A stretch of DNA of 64,000 nucleotides from Boletus sp. NGJ (lineage: Eukaryota; Basidiomycota; Agaricomycetes; Boletales; Boletaceae): contig JAGTXK010000055.1 in NCBI GenBank assembly GCA_019096195.1, positions 558,001 through 622,000 of the forward strand. Direction: 5' to 3'. The notes under the pieces were generated by a model. It had not been told where the DNA came from. It saw only the letters and a list, made by a program, of their open reading frames with translations, and searched no databases. Below are positions 1 through 11,500 of the stretch, piece by piece. Positions within the stretch are counted from its first letter, which is position 1, and every line of letters begins with the position of its first letter. A program made the translations under genes and the position numbers.

Positions 1-688
1 CGACATAGCACCCTTCAAACTCGAGTGTGACAAGACGCCCCTTGACTTGGTCAGGATCCGGATGTCCTGGCAGAAGCTTCGTAACTGAAATTGGCTTGAT
101 CTTCGAGAGCACCGCAGTGCCGGCTACGAGGTTGAGATGGCTGGAACACGTGTATTGTGGTAAGTACGGACGCACCATATGTCTTTTTGTCAGAGATAGC
201 CCAGGTGCGATACGGAAAGCGGGCACTGATGACGGGATCGACTGGCTGATTATTCACCTGCGGCGCGTCAAGAACGTAAGAAAAAAAAAACCTTCAAAAA
301 ACCCGCGTCACTCGCCTTTGTCTCCGTCAACACGAGAATGTCCGGATCTTCCGCCTCTACATAGTGTTTGAACCCCTGGAATGCGGCAATCCGAATCCAC
401 AAACACTCTATCGTGTCTAGGCGAAAGCGCACCTTTCTTTGTGCCGCTGCCAGTCCCACACACGTTCCATGTCACAAAGCGTAGTGTACCTGCGGTGCGA
501 GGTGGAAATACGATGCTGACGGGTAATACCTTGTTGGTTGGTTGCCCCTTGAGTGCTTTGAGATTGTCGGATGTCGGCGCCGTCTGCTTGACGCGCTTTG
601 CCTGTGGTTGTGATTGAGCGACGCCTTCAGTATCCGACGCGACGCTAGTGTCGTCGCACTTTGCAGCGATCTTTCGCTTTGGAGGCAT
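1..688 (-). CDS. AP endonuclease, exonuclease III family (partial, runs off left edge)
   Basis: Class II AP endonuclease, which nicks DNA 5' of abasic sites in base excision repair; expected in the nucleus. The ATG at 688-686 opens a basic N-terminus (MPPKRK) with a KR-rich stretch typical of a nuclear signal. Family blocks follow in order across short introns: LRFVTWNVCG, then GFKHYVEAEDPDILVLTETK, then RTWAISDKKTY, then AGTAVLSKI, then GHPDPDQVKGRLVTLEF. The WN motif starts the catalytic fold and the glutamate of TETK is the usual metal ligand. The C-terminal half lies left of base 1. Introns lie near 432-376, 291-259 and 168-123. Exon 1 seems to carry one extra base in the GGG run at 457-455: removing it gives NVCGLAAAQRK joined in phase to GFKHYVEA. 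I read APEX1-type rather than APN2-type from these blocks, with moderate certainty. Confidence 0.85.
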
Positions 689-1024
689 CGCGATGTGAGA
701 GAGCGTTGAGGGACGCGGTGTGAGGAGACGCGCCTGACAGGTGCAAACAAAAATGATAGGAGAGATTACCATACTAAGTAGTTGTGGGTGTTTGTATATT
801 TCGTATCGGCACTCTCCGGTCAAAGCAAACCTCTAGTTATAAGTGATCCATCGAACGAAGCAACCCCGTAAAGTACAACTACCCCTGCGTACCTCCCCTT
901 TACTTTCTACATCCCGTCCAGTTAATTATCTACTGCTCATCGCTTTCTTCGTTCATCCCAACTGTCTTCACCATCGTTCCTGTTTCATAGAACTACCGTC
1001 CGTTCGTGAAGCTAAAACGTGTCA
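689..1024. promoter_or_regulatory. Divergent intergenic promoter region
   Basis: This stretch separates the start codons of two divergent genes, the AP endonuclease and the DUF7918 protein. It holds pyrimidine-rich segments upstream of the right-hand gene, as is common before fungal transcription starts. I see no tRNA, repeat or convincing small gene. That it carries both promoters is inferred from position alone. Confidence 0.4.
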
Positions 1025-1909
1025 ATGCCGCTCACACATCGCGAGTTTTCTGCATGGATCGTGTCAGAGGGTGAACCACTTCGCGAATACCTAGTTTCGG
1101 TTGTAATGCACCAGAGTCGTATTCTGATCAAAAAGCATTTGCCACAGACCTTCTCAGTTCATTGGAGGGACAAAGGATCACAAGTGCATTCGTGTTCCTT
1201 CATATCTCTGGATGGCTTTCTCGTACCCGGCCGATTCCTGTGCGGTTATGGTAAAGCATCGAGAGAAGGTGTTCGGACTGGTCACAACACTGAACGTCCC
1301 TTCATGTTCGTTGAGCAATCCGACATATGTGAGGTGCATCTTCTCGTTCGAGACATCGCTCAATGTTGTGTTTCAGCTACCTCTGGAGGACAAATCAACC
1401 GGGACATTGGGACAATCGCACTGAAGATACGGCGCATTTCCATTGATGGGTCGAGACCGGCAAATGAGCCACAGCGGCTCCCCGAGCCCTCCGGAGCGCA
1501 GGTCAACACGTTGACTCACTGCATCCGGTAAGCTATATCCCTATGATCTAGTGAATGTTGTAAATGATGTTTCCCACAAGGTATGGAGAAGATAGGGCTA
1601 CCTATGAACAGTTTCCACGAACATGGCAGGTGATGCCGTATGACGGGTCAGGTAACCGATCCTACGTCACCTTCGTGTTCCAGTACAGGTCCCGAGGTAT
1701 GTTCCAAGCGGGATGGTAGCCAAAGTCTCCTAATCAGCATTTCAGAGTGCTTACTCTCCCAAGGCATCATGCCAATGGATGATGCACTGCAAATACCACC
1801 AGTAGTCAGACGAGCCTGTGCAGTGAACCGCCGAGTGGTCAGTGTTCCCCTCCCGGCGGGGAGCTCCACGTTGATGACACCAAGTCCCACACCGAGCCCA
1901 CATTCGTGA
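1025..1909 (+). CDS. DUF7918 domain protein (basidiomycete family of unknown function)
   Basis: Three exons: 1025-1527, 1581-1696 and 1746-1909. The family layout is visible: an opening beta segment (EFSAWIVSEGEPL), FSVHWRD, SFISLDGFLVPGRF, GYGKASREGV, the ERPFMFVEQSD block, GTIALKIRRISIDGSRPAN, then RTWQVMPYDGSG and YVTFVFQYRSR across intron 1, and QGIMPMDD after intron 2. These match a basidiomycete-restricted family that I know only as DUF7918; its role is unknown. I use the ATG at 1025 because the segment upstream has no better start. The C-terminus is uncertain: the frame used ends after a Ser/Pro-rich tail, but another open frame (PPGGELHVDDTK, then TFVNEW) could be joined to bases near 1965-2020 by one more intron. 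Confidence 0.7.
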
Positions 1910-2498
1910 ACGAATGGTAACTGCGCACCTACAATTGTTCGTGCTTATTTGTTGATCGATGGCAGGATTCTGCATTGCAAAATGCATTCAATCCAGGGAG
2001 TGATCCCATCCGGCCGGTAACCAATGTCCGAACGGTCAGCATGAAAGCTCCGGTCGTCACGATTGCTATCCAGGGGAGGGTATCCTCGACCTGGGTCTGA
2101 CTGCAGACCCTAACACATCGTGGACGCAACCTGAATAGGACCAGGGAGGACCGTTAGCGTCACGAACAAGTTCAAGAGCGTGTGCGAGAGTGTACAAGGA
2201 CATTGATGGGATGTAGAGGTTTCATTTTGTATTCATGTTGTCGAGCTTTGCTCGCTGATGTGCTGTCTGCTGGTTGGACGTATGTCATATGTCTTCTACC
2301 TACTTCATGGTAGCAAGCAATGTCTGTATCATAGTTAGCTTACACTTACGAATGCCAAGGGTGGCAAAGGAGATGGTGTTGAACAAAGCGACGAGCGCGA
2401 ACAAAGGATCCGACTGATATCTGATCCCGTTTGTTTGGTCCGATGTTTGTCGTGCTACTCATCCATTTGCCAAGAAAGGTCTCCGTGTTGAGCCTTCC
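1910..2498. other. Intergenic stretch between DUF7918 gene and SAM37
   Basis: About 590 bases with no clear gene. The first 200 bases may hold a last exon of the DUF7918 gene (open frame around 1965-2020). The rest should contain the SAM37 promoter. No repeat or RNA gene was recognised. Confidence 0.4.
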
Positions 2499-3862
2499 AT
2501 GTCTGAGGCGCCCTTCATTTTGCACGTATGGCCTGCAAAATGGAACCTGCAGTCGCTTGACCCAACCTGTCTCGCCGCTGTCATGTACCTCCAGCTCACC
2601 ATCTCAGGCAAATTCAAAGTAGCACCTTGCACCAACCCGGACCTGTCCCCCAACGGCAAGTAGATCCCTCCGCCTGTTCCGAGTTGGCCCACAAATCTTG
2701 ACTCATGAACAATAAATAGGCCAACTGCCCTTCTTGACTCATGCGCACACAGCAGTCACCACATTTCCCTCCATAGTTGCCTTTGTGGCATCTCTCGCCA
2801 AGTCGTCGGGCGCGTCCGGAGTGATCGACCTCGACGCGTCTCTGACCCGTTCGCAAAGAGCTAAAAAGACTGCACTATATGCACACGTCGAAGGATGCAT
2901 ATCCGACATCGTCGTGAGTCAATATCGTTTCGCCAATGACTTGTCACGCATCGCTTCAACGTGCAGCTGCACATGTTCTACGGCATCAATGAGAATTTCT
3001 GGGGACTGACCAACCCGGCACTTGCAAACGAGATGCCTGTCCCGCACAAATACTACGTGCCTAGTCGGATAAGGGAGGCGTACAGACCTCGTCTGGAGGC
3101 GGCAGGGCTTTGGAGACGGCCTGACGCCGAGGAAGAGCGAATGGGATTGTCCTTCTCAGACAAGAAGAAGAAGCGAAACTACAAGGTTACGTTTGAGCGT
3201 GCTTTCGCGAGGGAGATGGTAGGTGGTCAGTGAGGTCGATGACAGTCCACCGACGTTTGTAAAGGTTTTGGATAAAGCAAAGACAGCACTTGGGATATAT
3301 GCAAACTACTTGGACGGGAAACGGTTCTTTTTCGGAAATCAGTGAGCAATTTTCCTCTGTTTATGCATTCCTAATAACGATGCTCGCTAGCAGTCCGTCA
3401 AGTCTCGATGTGTATTTTGCTGCACACATCCTTCTATTCGCCAATCCTCCGTTTCCTGATGCCGTTCTTCAGATACAGTTGCGCGAGTCTTTTCCAGAAC
3501 TGGTTAAGTATGCCCAACGCGTACAAATTAGTGTGGGACGAGCGCCACCTTATGACCTTTTCACGCCGTCAGGATCCTTGCTGAGCTTCCTCGCTCCCCG
3601 TTCATTCAGAGGCACCAAGACCCAAGTTGACCCTGAGGATATCCAATACAGAAGGAGAACTTTACTTTACTTACTAGGAGTAATGGTGGTGACTGCAGGC
3701 TTTATCTTCACGCATGTCCTCTTCACAGACGGTCCTGCTAACGACTCGGAAGCCGACAGTGAAGATGGTGAAGGTCACAGAGAGGATACGGAAAGAAAAG
3801 GAGAGGAAGCGGAGGAACTTGAGGGTGGATCTGGGTCATTCACCAACGAAGAGGATGACTAG
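2499..3862 (+). CDS. SAM37: Mitochondrial outer membrane SAM complex subunit Sam37 (metaxin family)
   Basis: Sam37/metaxin is a subunit of the sorting and assembly machinery that inserts beta-barrel proteins into the mitochondrial outer membrane. Exons 2499-2655, 2720-2913, 2967-3218, 3265-3341 and 3391-3862 give 383 residues. The N-terminal thioredoxin-like part shows LHVWPAKWNLQSLDP, CTNPDLSPNG and QLPFLTH; the GST-C-like part shows LHMFYGINENFWG, the VPSRIREAYRPRL helix and ALGIYANYLDGKRFFFG. Near the C-terminus a single hydrophobic span (LLYLLGVMVVTAGFIFTHVL) is followed by an acidic tail, fitting an outer membrane anchor. Intron 1 (2656-2719) starts with GC, not GT: only the join of AAC G to GC CAA restores the conserved NGQLPFL. 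The gene is followed by TAF7 on the same strand after about 130 bp. Confidence 0.9.
2656..2719 (+). other. GC-AG intron in SAM37
   Basis: The donor reads GCAAGT and the acceptor AATAG. No GT donor nearby keeps the conserved NGQLPFL frame. GC donors with an otherwise strong consensus are the known minor class of U2 introns. Confidence 0.8.
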
Positions 3863-3994
3863 TAACTAGTAGCGCTACTTATGATCTCTGCCAACCTACC
3901 GTTTACATTCTTTGCGCGTGACACGTGACATGCTCTGCAATACACCCATATGTGGTAGAACGTCCTCAGCGTAACTTTGTATGACCAGCTCGTG

Positions 3995-5724
3995 ATGATA
4001 GACGACGACCTCATCGTCGTGGACGACGTCGAGGAGCATCACGCAGGTCCCTCATCGGCCGTTAACGGCGTAAACCACCCACCACCACCCCAGCCCCGCA
4101 CACGCCCCCTCCGAGCAGCCGCAGAGCACGCCATGGCCACCACCCTCCGTCTCCGCGGCTCCCCCGAGGCATCCGACCGCACGACGCGTTTCTCCTCTGG
4201 AAAACTCAACAAACCCCAACCCAAGCTCAGGCTCAAACTGAGCGAACGTGCGGCGGCGCAGGCCCCGGGGACGTCCTTCTTAGGTCCCTATGACCGCGAA
4301 CTGGACTCGGACGACGGAGAGTTGACGTTCGAGGAGCAGTTTATCATTCGGATGCCGCCTGGTGAGGATTGCGAGCGGTTGCGCAAGATGATCCAGTCGA
4401 GGGAGATTGGCAACGATGTTTGGTTCAAGTTCAAAGGTGCGTCCGAGGGTTTACGGGCTGCGTCCGTATCATCGGGGCCAACGGAGCGGTAGACTCGCGA
4501 CGAGGTATCTTTCACATTGGGAACTCGCTTCATTCTTTCAAGTTGGTCGATCTACCGTGTATTATCGAGGCGCAGAAGACGCTGGACAATAAGCAGATGT
4601 TCAAAGTGGCGGATATATGTCAGGTGTGTGTTTCCCTGCCATGCACGCTGCGTGTGACATGGTTCTAGGGGGATATAATGATAGATGTTGGTGGTTGGAG
4701 ATCGCATACAAAATGAAGAGGCGTTCACGGCGAACAGGAACGTCAATGTTGACGAATTCATCTGGCCGCACGGTATTACCCCTCCCTTGCACCATGCACG
4801 CAAGCGACGATTCCGAAAACGGGTGAACAAGCGGGTTCGTACGAAGCACGACTATTCTCTCCTCACTTTCCTCATGATACACACTGTAGACGATAGAAAG
4901 CGTCGAAGAAGAAGTAGAACGGCTGCTCGCAGCAGACAATCTCGCATCGGAAGTCAAGTATGGTGAGTTGGGGGCGTGGGATTGAGCGCTTGTTATTCTT
5001 TGTAGGCTTACTGTCTTACCGTTGCAGAGGTCCTCGAAAATGTTAACCCGGATCTGTCAGATTCTGAATTCATTGAGCGTGAAGAACCCCTCGAAGCGCC
5101 TACCCCTGGTCCCCATGGCTCAGAGGCAGGCGATCCAGCTACCCTTGGACTTGACGCGGCGGATGAAGACGCTGAAGAGGGCGAGGGGGAAGAAGCTGAA
5201 CCGGAGGGTGATATTGACGAAGAACTCGCTGCAGAACTTGACCTTGCATTAGGTGACGAGGAGGAAGGAGAAGACGATGAAGACGATGACGATGACGATG
5301 ATGAGGAGAGCGATGAAGACGAGGATGATGAAGACGCTCAAGAGAGGAAGTTGTTGAATGAGGAGATAAGAGACTTGGAGGCTGCTGTGACGAAGAAGGA
5401 GCACGAAGTCGCAATCTCTGCAAACCCGCTCATCAAGGTATCTCACACCACCTTATTTGACCATGTAACAAACATTGAACATGTTTTCAGAAACGGTTTG
5501 AGGATGCGCTCAAGAAACTCTCGGCTGATCTGGAGATGAAACGCGCACAAAGAGATGAGGCGAAAGAGAGGCAACGGCGAAAGAAAGAGGGTATTGCCGT
5601 TGAAGACCCAGACACAGATGCTGAAGGTGGTCCGTCTGATGAGGTGGAGGCTGGGGATAACGCTGCCCAGGGGGGTGCTGACCTGTTTGGATCTGACGAT
5701 CCGAACGCTATGGACATTGGTTGA
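3995..5724 (+). CDS. TAF7: Transcription initiation factor TFIID subunit 7
   Basis: TAF7 binds TAF1 in TFIID and acts at RNA polymerase II promoters. Exons 3995-4436, 4493-4623, 4685-4834, 4890-4962, 5028-5437 and 5491-5724 give 479 residues. The TAFII55 domain is clear: LTFEEQFIIRMPPGEDCERL, then RRGIFHIGNSLHSFKLVDLP, then IIEAQKTLDNKQMFKVADIC, then EFIWPHGITPPLHHARKRRF, then IESVEEEVERLLAADN. After it come a long Asp/Glu-rich tract (about 5265-5335), a coiled coil (ERKLLNEEIRDLEAAV, then KRFEDALKKLSADLEMKRAQ) and an acidic tail ending MDIG. The ATG at 3995 opens MIDDDLIVVDD; no earlier in-frame ATG exists. The N-terminus is longer and more disordered than in human TAF7, as is usual in fungi. 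Confidence 0.93.
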
Positions 5725-5867
5725 GTTCAACCAACCAATATATAATCTACACGCTAGTCTAGTCGTCTTCACGATGCTGTTTTCTACAGCAACGACTCCA
5801 GTAATGGATACTTGCACTGAAATCGAGCCTGAATACGAACTATCCTAATACGAACGACGCATCCTAC

Positions 5868-8351
5868 TCATGATCCAGACAACCCGACGAGTCCTGCCTG
5901 CATCACGAGTGGGGCATATACAATGCAAACAAACGGCGCGAACCACACGCCCAGCACTTCCCAGTTCCACACTGCTCTCTCGACTTCTTTTGGCAGAAGA
6001 AGCCAACCCCAGGCAAGCAGCCAGTACTCTGTGTAGACTGCCAACCGGCGGAATTGGTTGAAGTGTGATGTCGGTGTTTGGGAAGGCCGGGATGAGACAC
6101 GACTGCAGATAAGCGGAACACCGAGGGTGACAGCGAGCGTGGCGGCGAGAGAAAAGTTGAGGAGGGAGGTTATGGAGATGACTGTCGATGCCAAACAGAG
6201 GTTGAAAGATTGCAAGAGCATCGAGAACGGTGCTGTTTCAGGTGGGTGAGACGGTATAAATGCAAGGAGGGCCTGGGAAACGGGGCTAAACGTCAAGAGG
6301 AGGATCCACGAAGAGACCTGGAGAAGTCGGCATGGCGATGAGCGAGGTACGGGGATGCGAACAGGAACGTACAGTTTGATTCTGGAGGAACCATGACGTG
6401 TTGATCACGGCGAATGCCAGTAGACCGATGGTGTGCGTCGCAAGGATGGTGATAATCGCAGGTAACACGGGCCTTCGTCTCGGTCGCCATGTTGGTTGAA
6501 CTGTCGAATCAGTCGTATTCGTAGCATCCGTAGCCTTTCTATCATCTTCTTTGTCTTGCCGCTGCAACCCACTGGGAGACTCTCGCATCCAGCCAGCCTC
6601 TACCCACTGCCCGAGTCCCCAGAATATCATCGCAACCCCAACCAGCACGGCACTTGGGAGGAACATTCCGATCTTCATGAAGGTTCCCGGAGTTGTGAGT
6701 ATGTAGAAAAAGAAGGAAGCATGGAGACGCTCGAGAAGGTTGTTCGATGTGCGGAGAGTCGACTCAATTATTCTGACAAAGAATCACGACACGGACGACA
6801 CAATATCAGGAAAGACCGACCTGCCGAGAGCAAAGAATCCGTGGGGACCATCAGCTGGAACGGCATATAGAGTAATTGCATCAATCCGGAATCTGCGTCA
6901 AACAGTTCAATTGATCGATCTTGTATTTAATGGGTGTTGGTGACTCACCTGTGAAACAAGCCATGCGCCCCACTCGGCCTTCCCCTTGTTTGATAACTAA
7001 CATGTCTCTTCACGTTCCTTGCTCGATATTCAAAATCCCTGATCTGCTGACTGCGTTTCATGAATTCTGGTGCGTTTACTAGAAGACTCTGGTGTGGTGC
7101 ATCATGTGGTTCGAGATGGTCATAGAGGACGAGGGGGACGCCGCCTGTGTAATGGGAGATAAGACGCAATGAGTTTATTAGGTCCTGGTTGGGTAGCCGG
7201 CCATTAAGACCCTCTGCGTACGGAGGGGGGGTATTGATTTAGCTTCAAGGGTCGATGGCAATGAGGACCAACCAAAGAACACGCCAAGGTGAGAAAATGA
7301 GTGTCCACTGTAATCAATGTTAAGGGCACTCCAGATGACGCCAGAGGTTAGCTCGAGGAGATCGGTATCGAGATCTGTATCACGTTAGTAAGAAAACGCT
7401 TGAGGGAAGCAAATCTGACTTTGTGGTATTGTGCCATGGTACGCATTCAGCCAGGCGTATGTGCCATCAAGATAATTGTCGCCTATCACAAAGATGATAT
7501 CCTTCGCCCAGAGTGAATAGTCTGACGTAGGTCAAACAACAATTCAAGGAAGGACTGTGGTATGCATACTTTTCAGGAAACCAGCAAGCGCTAACACTGT
7601 TGCGATGCCTCGAAGATTGTATGGTTCTTTGCCGACCTCGCTAAGCCACGACGCACTAATGACAATAGCTTCAGAGCCCGAAGCCCGGGGTGAGTTCATA
7701 AGGGCATAAGCATTAACTCCAGGGACATTCTGATGGAAACTCGTGCATAAGATACCTCGCATCGGAGCTGATATACAAGTACGTACGCTGGAGGGGGTTA
7801 TAAACGTGTAATTTTGAGTCGCGGCCGCGAGGCCAAGCTTTGCAAATTCATCACGAATGAAGTTGGCTCTCCTATGCGGTACGTCAGTACACCACGGTTG
7901 TTAACAAGATAGTTGGGTGATCTCACTGCTCACTCGTAGCATTCCCATCACAGAGACCTTCTAGATGATGAAGATACAAGTCCGCCTGGTGTACGTCTTG
8001 CCAACTCCAATTGGTATTGACCTGTATTCGGACTTAGCGCGCGTGATGGTTTACGTCCGGTGTAGAGGGACGCACCTGAGCTGGTTGCAATGCATTTTCG
8101 TCAATGTAAACCCCCTGAGAAAGCGGTGTAATCGGGATGAGGGCCATCCATAGGTAACCAGCTGCAAGCAAGGCGATCCTGAACGACGGTACAGGAACTC
8201 ATTAACACGATGGGAGCAGAGGAAGGTCAAAAACGAACGTAATCTTTGAGAGGCTGCGATAAACAAGACCTGTGGCATTCCTCCGTCGTCGTAGTCGAAC
8301 TACGTTCGCGTTTTGTCGTGGTCTCCTGAATAGATTCCGTATTCTGTCCAT
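5868..8351 (-). CDS. GAA1: GPI transamidase component GAA1
   Basis: Gaa1 is a subunit of the ER membrane GPI transamidase, which attaches GPI anchors to proteins. The ATG at 8351-8349 starts MDRIRNLFRRPRQ. Recognisable family blocks follow over many small introns: GVYIDENALQPAQ, RANFIRDEFAKLGLAAATQN, GVNAYALMNSPRASGSEAIV, LRGIATVLALAGFLK, YSLWAKDIIFVIGDNYLDG, TYAWLNAYHG, GRLPNQDLINSLRLI with TGGVPLVLYDH, RIDAITLYAVPADGP and GFFALGR. The C-terminal part (5868-6700) holds several hydrophobic spans, for instance MFLPSAVLVGVAMIFWGLG, TLAVTLGVPLI and YWLLAWGWLLL. This order, a metallopeptidase-like lumenal region with an N-terminal membrane segment and multiple C-terminal spans, is the Gaa1 layout. 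It converges with TAF7 and is divergent to the USP48-type gene. A second GPI-pathway gene, GPI14, lies 45 kb away. Confidence 0.9.
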
Positions 8352-8570
8352 ATTCGTGACCCTCAGCAGTCTGAAGCGCGTGCAGGAATGGTGCAAGTTA
8401 GTTGCAACTAGTTGTGTACCCTTGGTGTACGTGTAATGGGCCTCGGCTAGTGAGCAGTCGGAATTCGGGAGTCTATCAGGGTCTCCACAAGGACCCTCTC
8501 CTCATCTTCTTTGTTTTGCAACCTCCAGGTCACATCCGACACTAGCAACGGACGCTGTACAATTTCTACT
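8352..8570. promoter_or_regulatory. Divergent promoter between GAA1 and USP48-type gene
   Basis: 219 bases separate two start codons on opposite strands. A shared promoter region is inferred from position; I recognise no individual site with confidence. Confidence 0.4.
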
Positions 8571-11500
8571 ATGCCACAAAAGCGCAAGCGCAGAACTTCC
8601 CCCGCACCCAAGGGGCTTGCTGCTGGCGAACAGCTCAAGCGTGCCAAGCTTGCGGCGGCCGACTCCTCGACTTGGGGTTGGGTCGATACAGAGGTCTCGA
8701 ATGCATCCCAGATCACTCTTGAGCACCGTCTCATGACTTGTGGTCTGTCGAAATGCAACAAAAACCCCTTTTGCGGCAATAGATGCGCGCTAAAGCCTGC
8801 AAAGTCTTCCCATACACCTGCTGATGAAACCCAGACTGTGGTAGCCAATGGTGAACTTGAGAACGATCTCATCGTTGTCTCCGATGATGAATCACCGCCT
8901 TGTAACAAGAAAGTGTGTAAGAACAACCCCAACTGCTTGAACTATCTCGGTCAGCAGCAGTGGGAGGACGAAGGTAAGCCGTAGTCCAATAGACGCGTTT
9001 AAAGGGTCCGCCATAATCCTGGACGTGTGTTTCCTCCAGAAACGGCCGGACAGCTGTTCATCAAGGCTTCGGATCTAGGTTTCAACCCGATCCTCAACTC
9101 CCGTGACCCTGAATTCCCTGTTGGCTTGAAGGTAGATCATGGCCTCCTCTTCTGCGATTTCATGCAAATAATACATCTATGCTGGGCAGAATCTTGGTGC
9201 AACATGCTATGCAAACGCTTTCCTTCAAGTATGTATTCTTTGGCGATGTTCTGGTTGTTCCTGCTTACGGAGGTCCGGAGGTGTGGTTCCGGGATCTAGC
9301 GTTTCGACGTGGAGTCTACCAATGTCAACCATCCCAGGATACCGAGAACAGTTTTGAAGTTTGTTTCTTCTTGTGCAATCTCAATCCAGAACCTGACTAA
9401 CAGAATCTCAGGACTCTCCCGTATTCCAACTCCAAGTAACATTCGCCGCCCTTCAGGAGAGCACACAGAATGTATACAATCCGGTCAAGTTTGCAGAGAG
9501 CCTCAAACTGTCTACATCCGAGCAGCAGGATGCACAAGAGTCGGTTCTTCTCCAGGAGCCATACGTCTCCCACTGAATAATCTCTCGGCAGGTTTTCAAA
9601 ACTTTTCATGTCACATCTTGACAATGAATTCCAAAAGCAGCATGCCCCGGCTCTCCGGACACTCGTATCTAATCAAGCACGTCATATTATCTCTCTCACG
9701 GTCATCCCACTCATTCGTGACAGTTTCAAGGGGAATTAGTGTATGGAACTCATTGCCACAATTGCCGCAGCAAATCCGAGCGTTCATCTGATTTCCTCGA
9801 ACTCGAGATTAATATAGAGGTGACAGTCCATTTCCTCACTGAACAATCATTCGACCTGACATCATGTTAGAATAATGCAAGACTCGAAGATCGTATAGCT
9901 GCTCTCCTACAGAATGAGAAACTCACGGGCGACAACAGGTCAGATCTCTTGTTGCTTATACAATATAACTCTTCTGACTCATAACGTTACAATATTGCCA
10001 GATATTCCTGCTCAAACTGTGCTTCACTTCAGGACGCGACTCGCTATACCGAACTACGTTCTCTCCCTCCGGTCCTCCATTTTTCTCTCCTTCGTTTCGT
10101 TTACGATTTCGACTCAATGGAGAGGAAGAAATCCAAGCATAATTTACTATTTCCCAAAGTGCTGGATATGAGCAAGTTCGTCAAAGCCGACAAAGGCACG
10201 AGCGGTGGAGAAGGGGGAGAGGGTGCAGCGAATATCTATGAGTTGAGAGGGGTGTTGCTGCACAAAGGACCGAGTGCTTACCACGGACATTATGAGGCTC
10301 AGGTTCTGGATACCGCGTGGGTTTTGGCCGATTGTCTCATGAATTCGCTGACCCATTGGCACACAGCTCGAAGACATGGTTCCAATTCGACGACGAGGTT
10401 GTAACGAGGATAGATTTCCTCGGAGAGAAACGATATACTGGCAAAGACGTGGTAGATGTCCTGAATGATAGTGGGACTAACAAGAAGTGCGTATCCTCTC
10501 CTGAATGTGGCTTGGCATTCCTCATGTTTTCGTCCTAATGTCAGGGGTGCGGGTCAACCCCGCGCTCGGCCCGCGAAGAAGCGAAGGATCGACGATAGTG
10601 ACGATGAGATTTTCGAGTACGTGATGAGTCCCCCATCATCAAAATTTCCCCTCCATTTCATCTTCCTTGCGTCCCGCACATCTTTCAGATCGCCACCCCC
10701 CACGGAAGTCCAGGTTTCCCTGCCTGGTAAGGCCCCAGAAGGGTGTGTCATGTGCGAAAATCGGTACCGTATGATGCACTCAGCTATTTGATTTTGTCAA
10801 AACAGCGATGTCTTCTCGTCGAGAGACGCCTATATGCTTATCTATGCTCGGAAGGAAAAAGAGCCGTCGACCGTCGGCCATGCGCCTACCCCAAATCTTG
10901 CCGAGAGCACCCTTGATCCCAATTCTGCTTCCACCCTTATTAATGGTACCTCTGGGCCCTGCGTGGACTCCCAAATTGCCTCGGATCCGACTGACCTCGT
11001 TCCACCCCAACGTGCACGAGACGTGGTTAAAACTCTTAATGCAAAGCACGACGAAGCCTGCGAACACTACTCCCGAAGGTCAGTCCCCCAATTTTTAATT
11101 TCCCACACTTGTATGGAGATCAAGGGATCTTGAACCAGAGAAAAGGAAGTCAAGGAACACTTCGCGGAATTGAGAGAATGGATCCGGAGTGTGTATATCC
11201 ATTGGCATGTTGCATCTGTCGAAGAGGTACGTGGATCACCGTAGCAAACAGATACGTCATTTGATTCAGGTTTTCCCGATTTGTCGTTGTTAGGATGCCG
11301 TAGTGGTCAGCAGACAGGTACTCGAGCATTGGCTAGAAAAGCCGTTTGTGAAGCCCGAGGAGCACAAGTCGCCAGGCGATGCCGAGCTTCAAGTAGTGCC
11401 TACGCCCGACATCCTCTGCAGTCATGGTGGGCTCCATCCGTACAAAGCCAGTAACATGAAGCGCATGTCGAAAGTCAGTGAGAATCCTCGCTGTTCGTTG

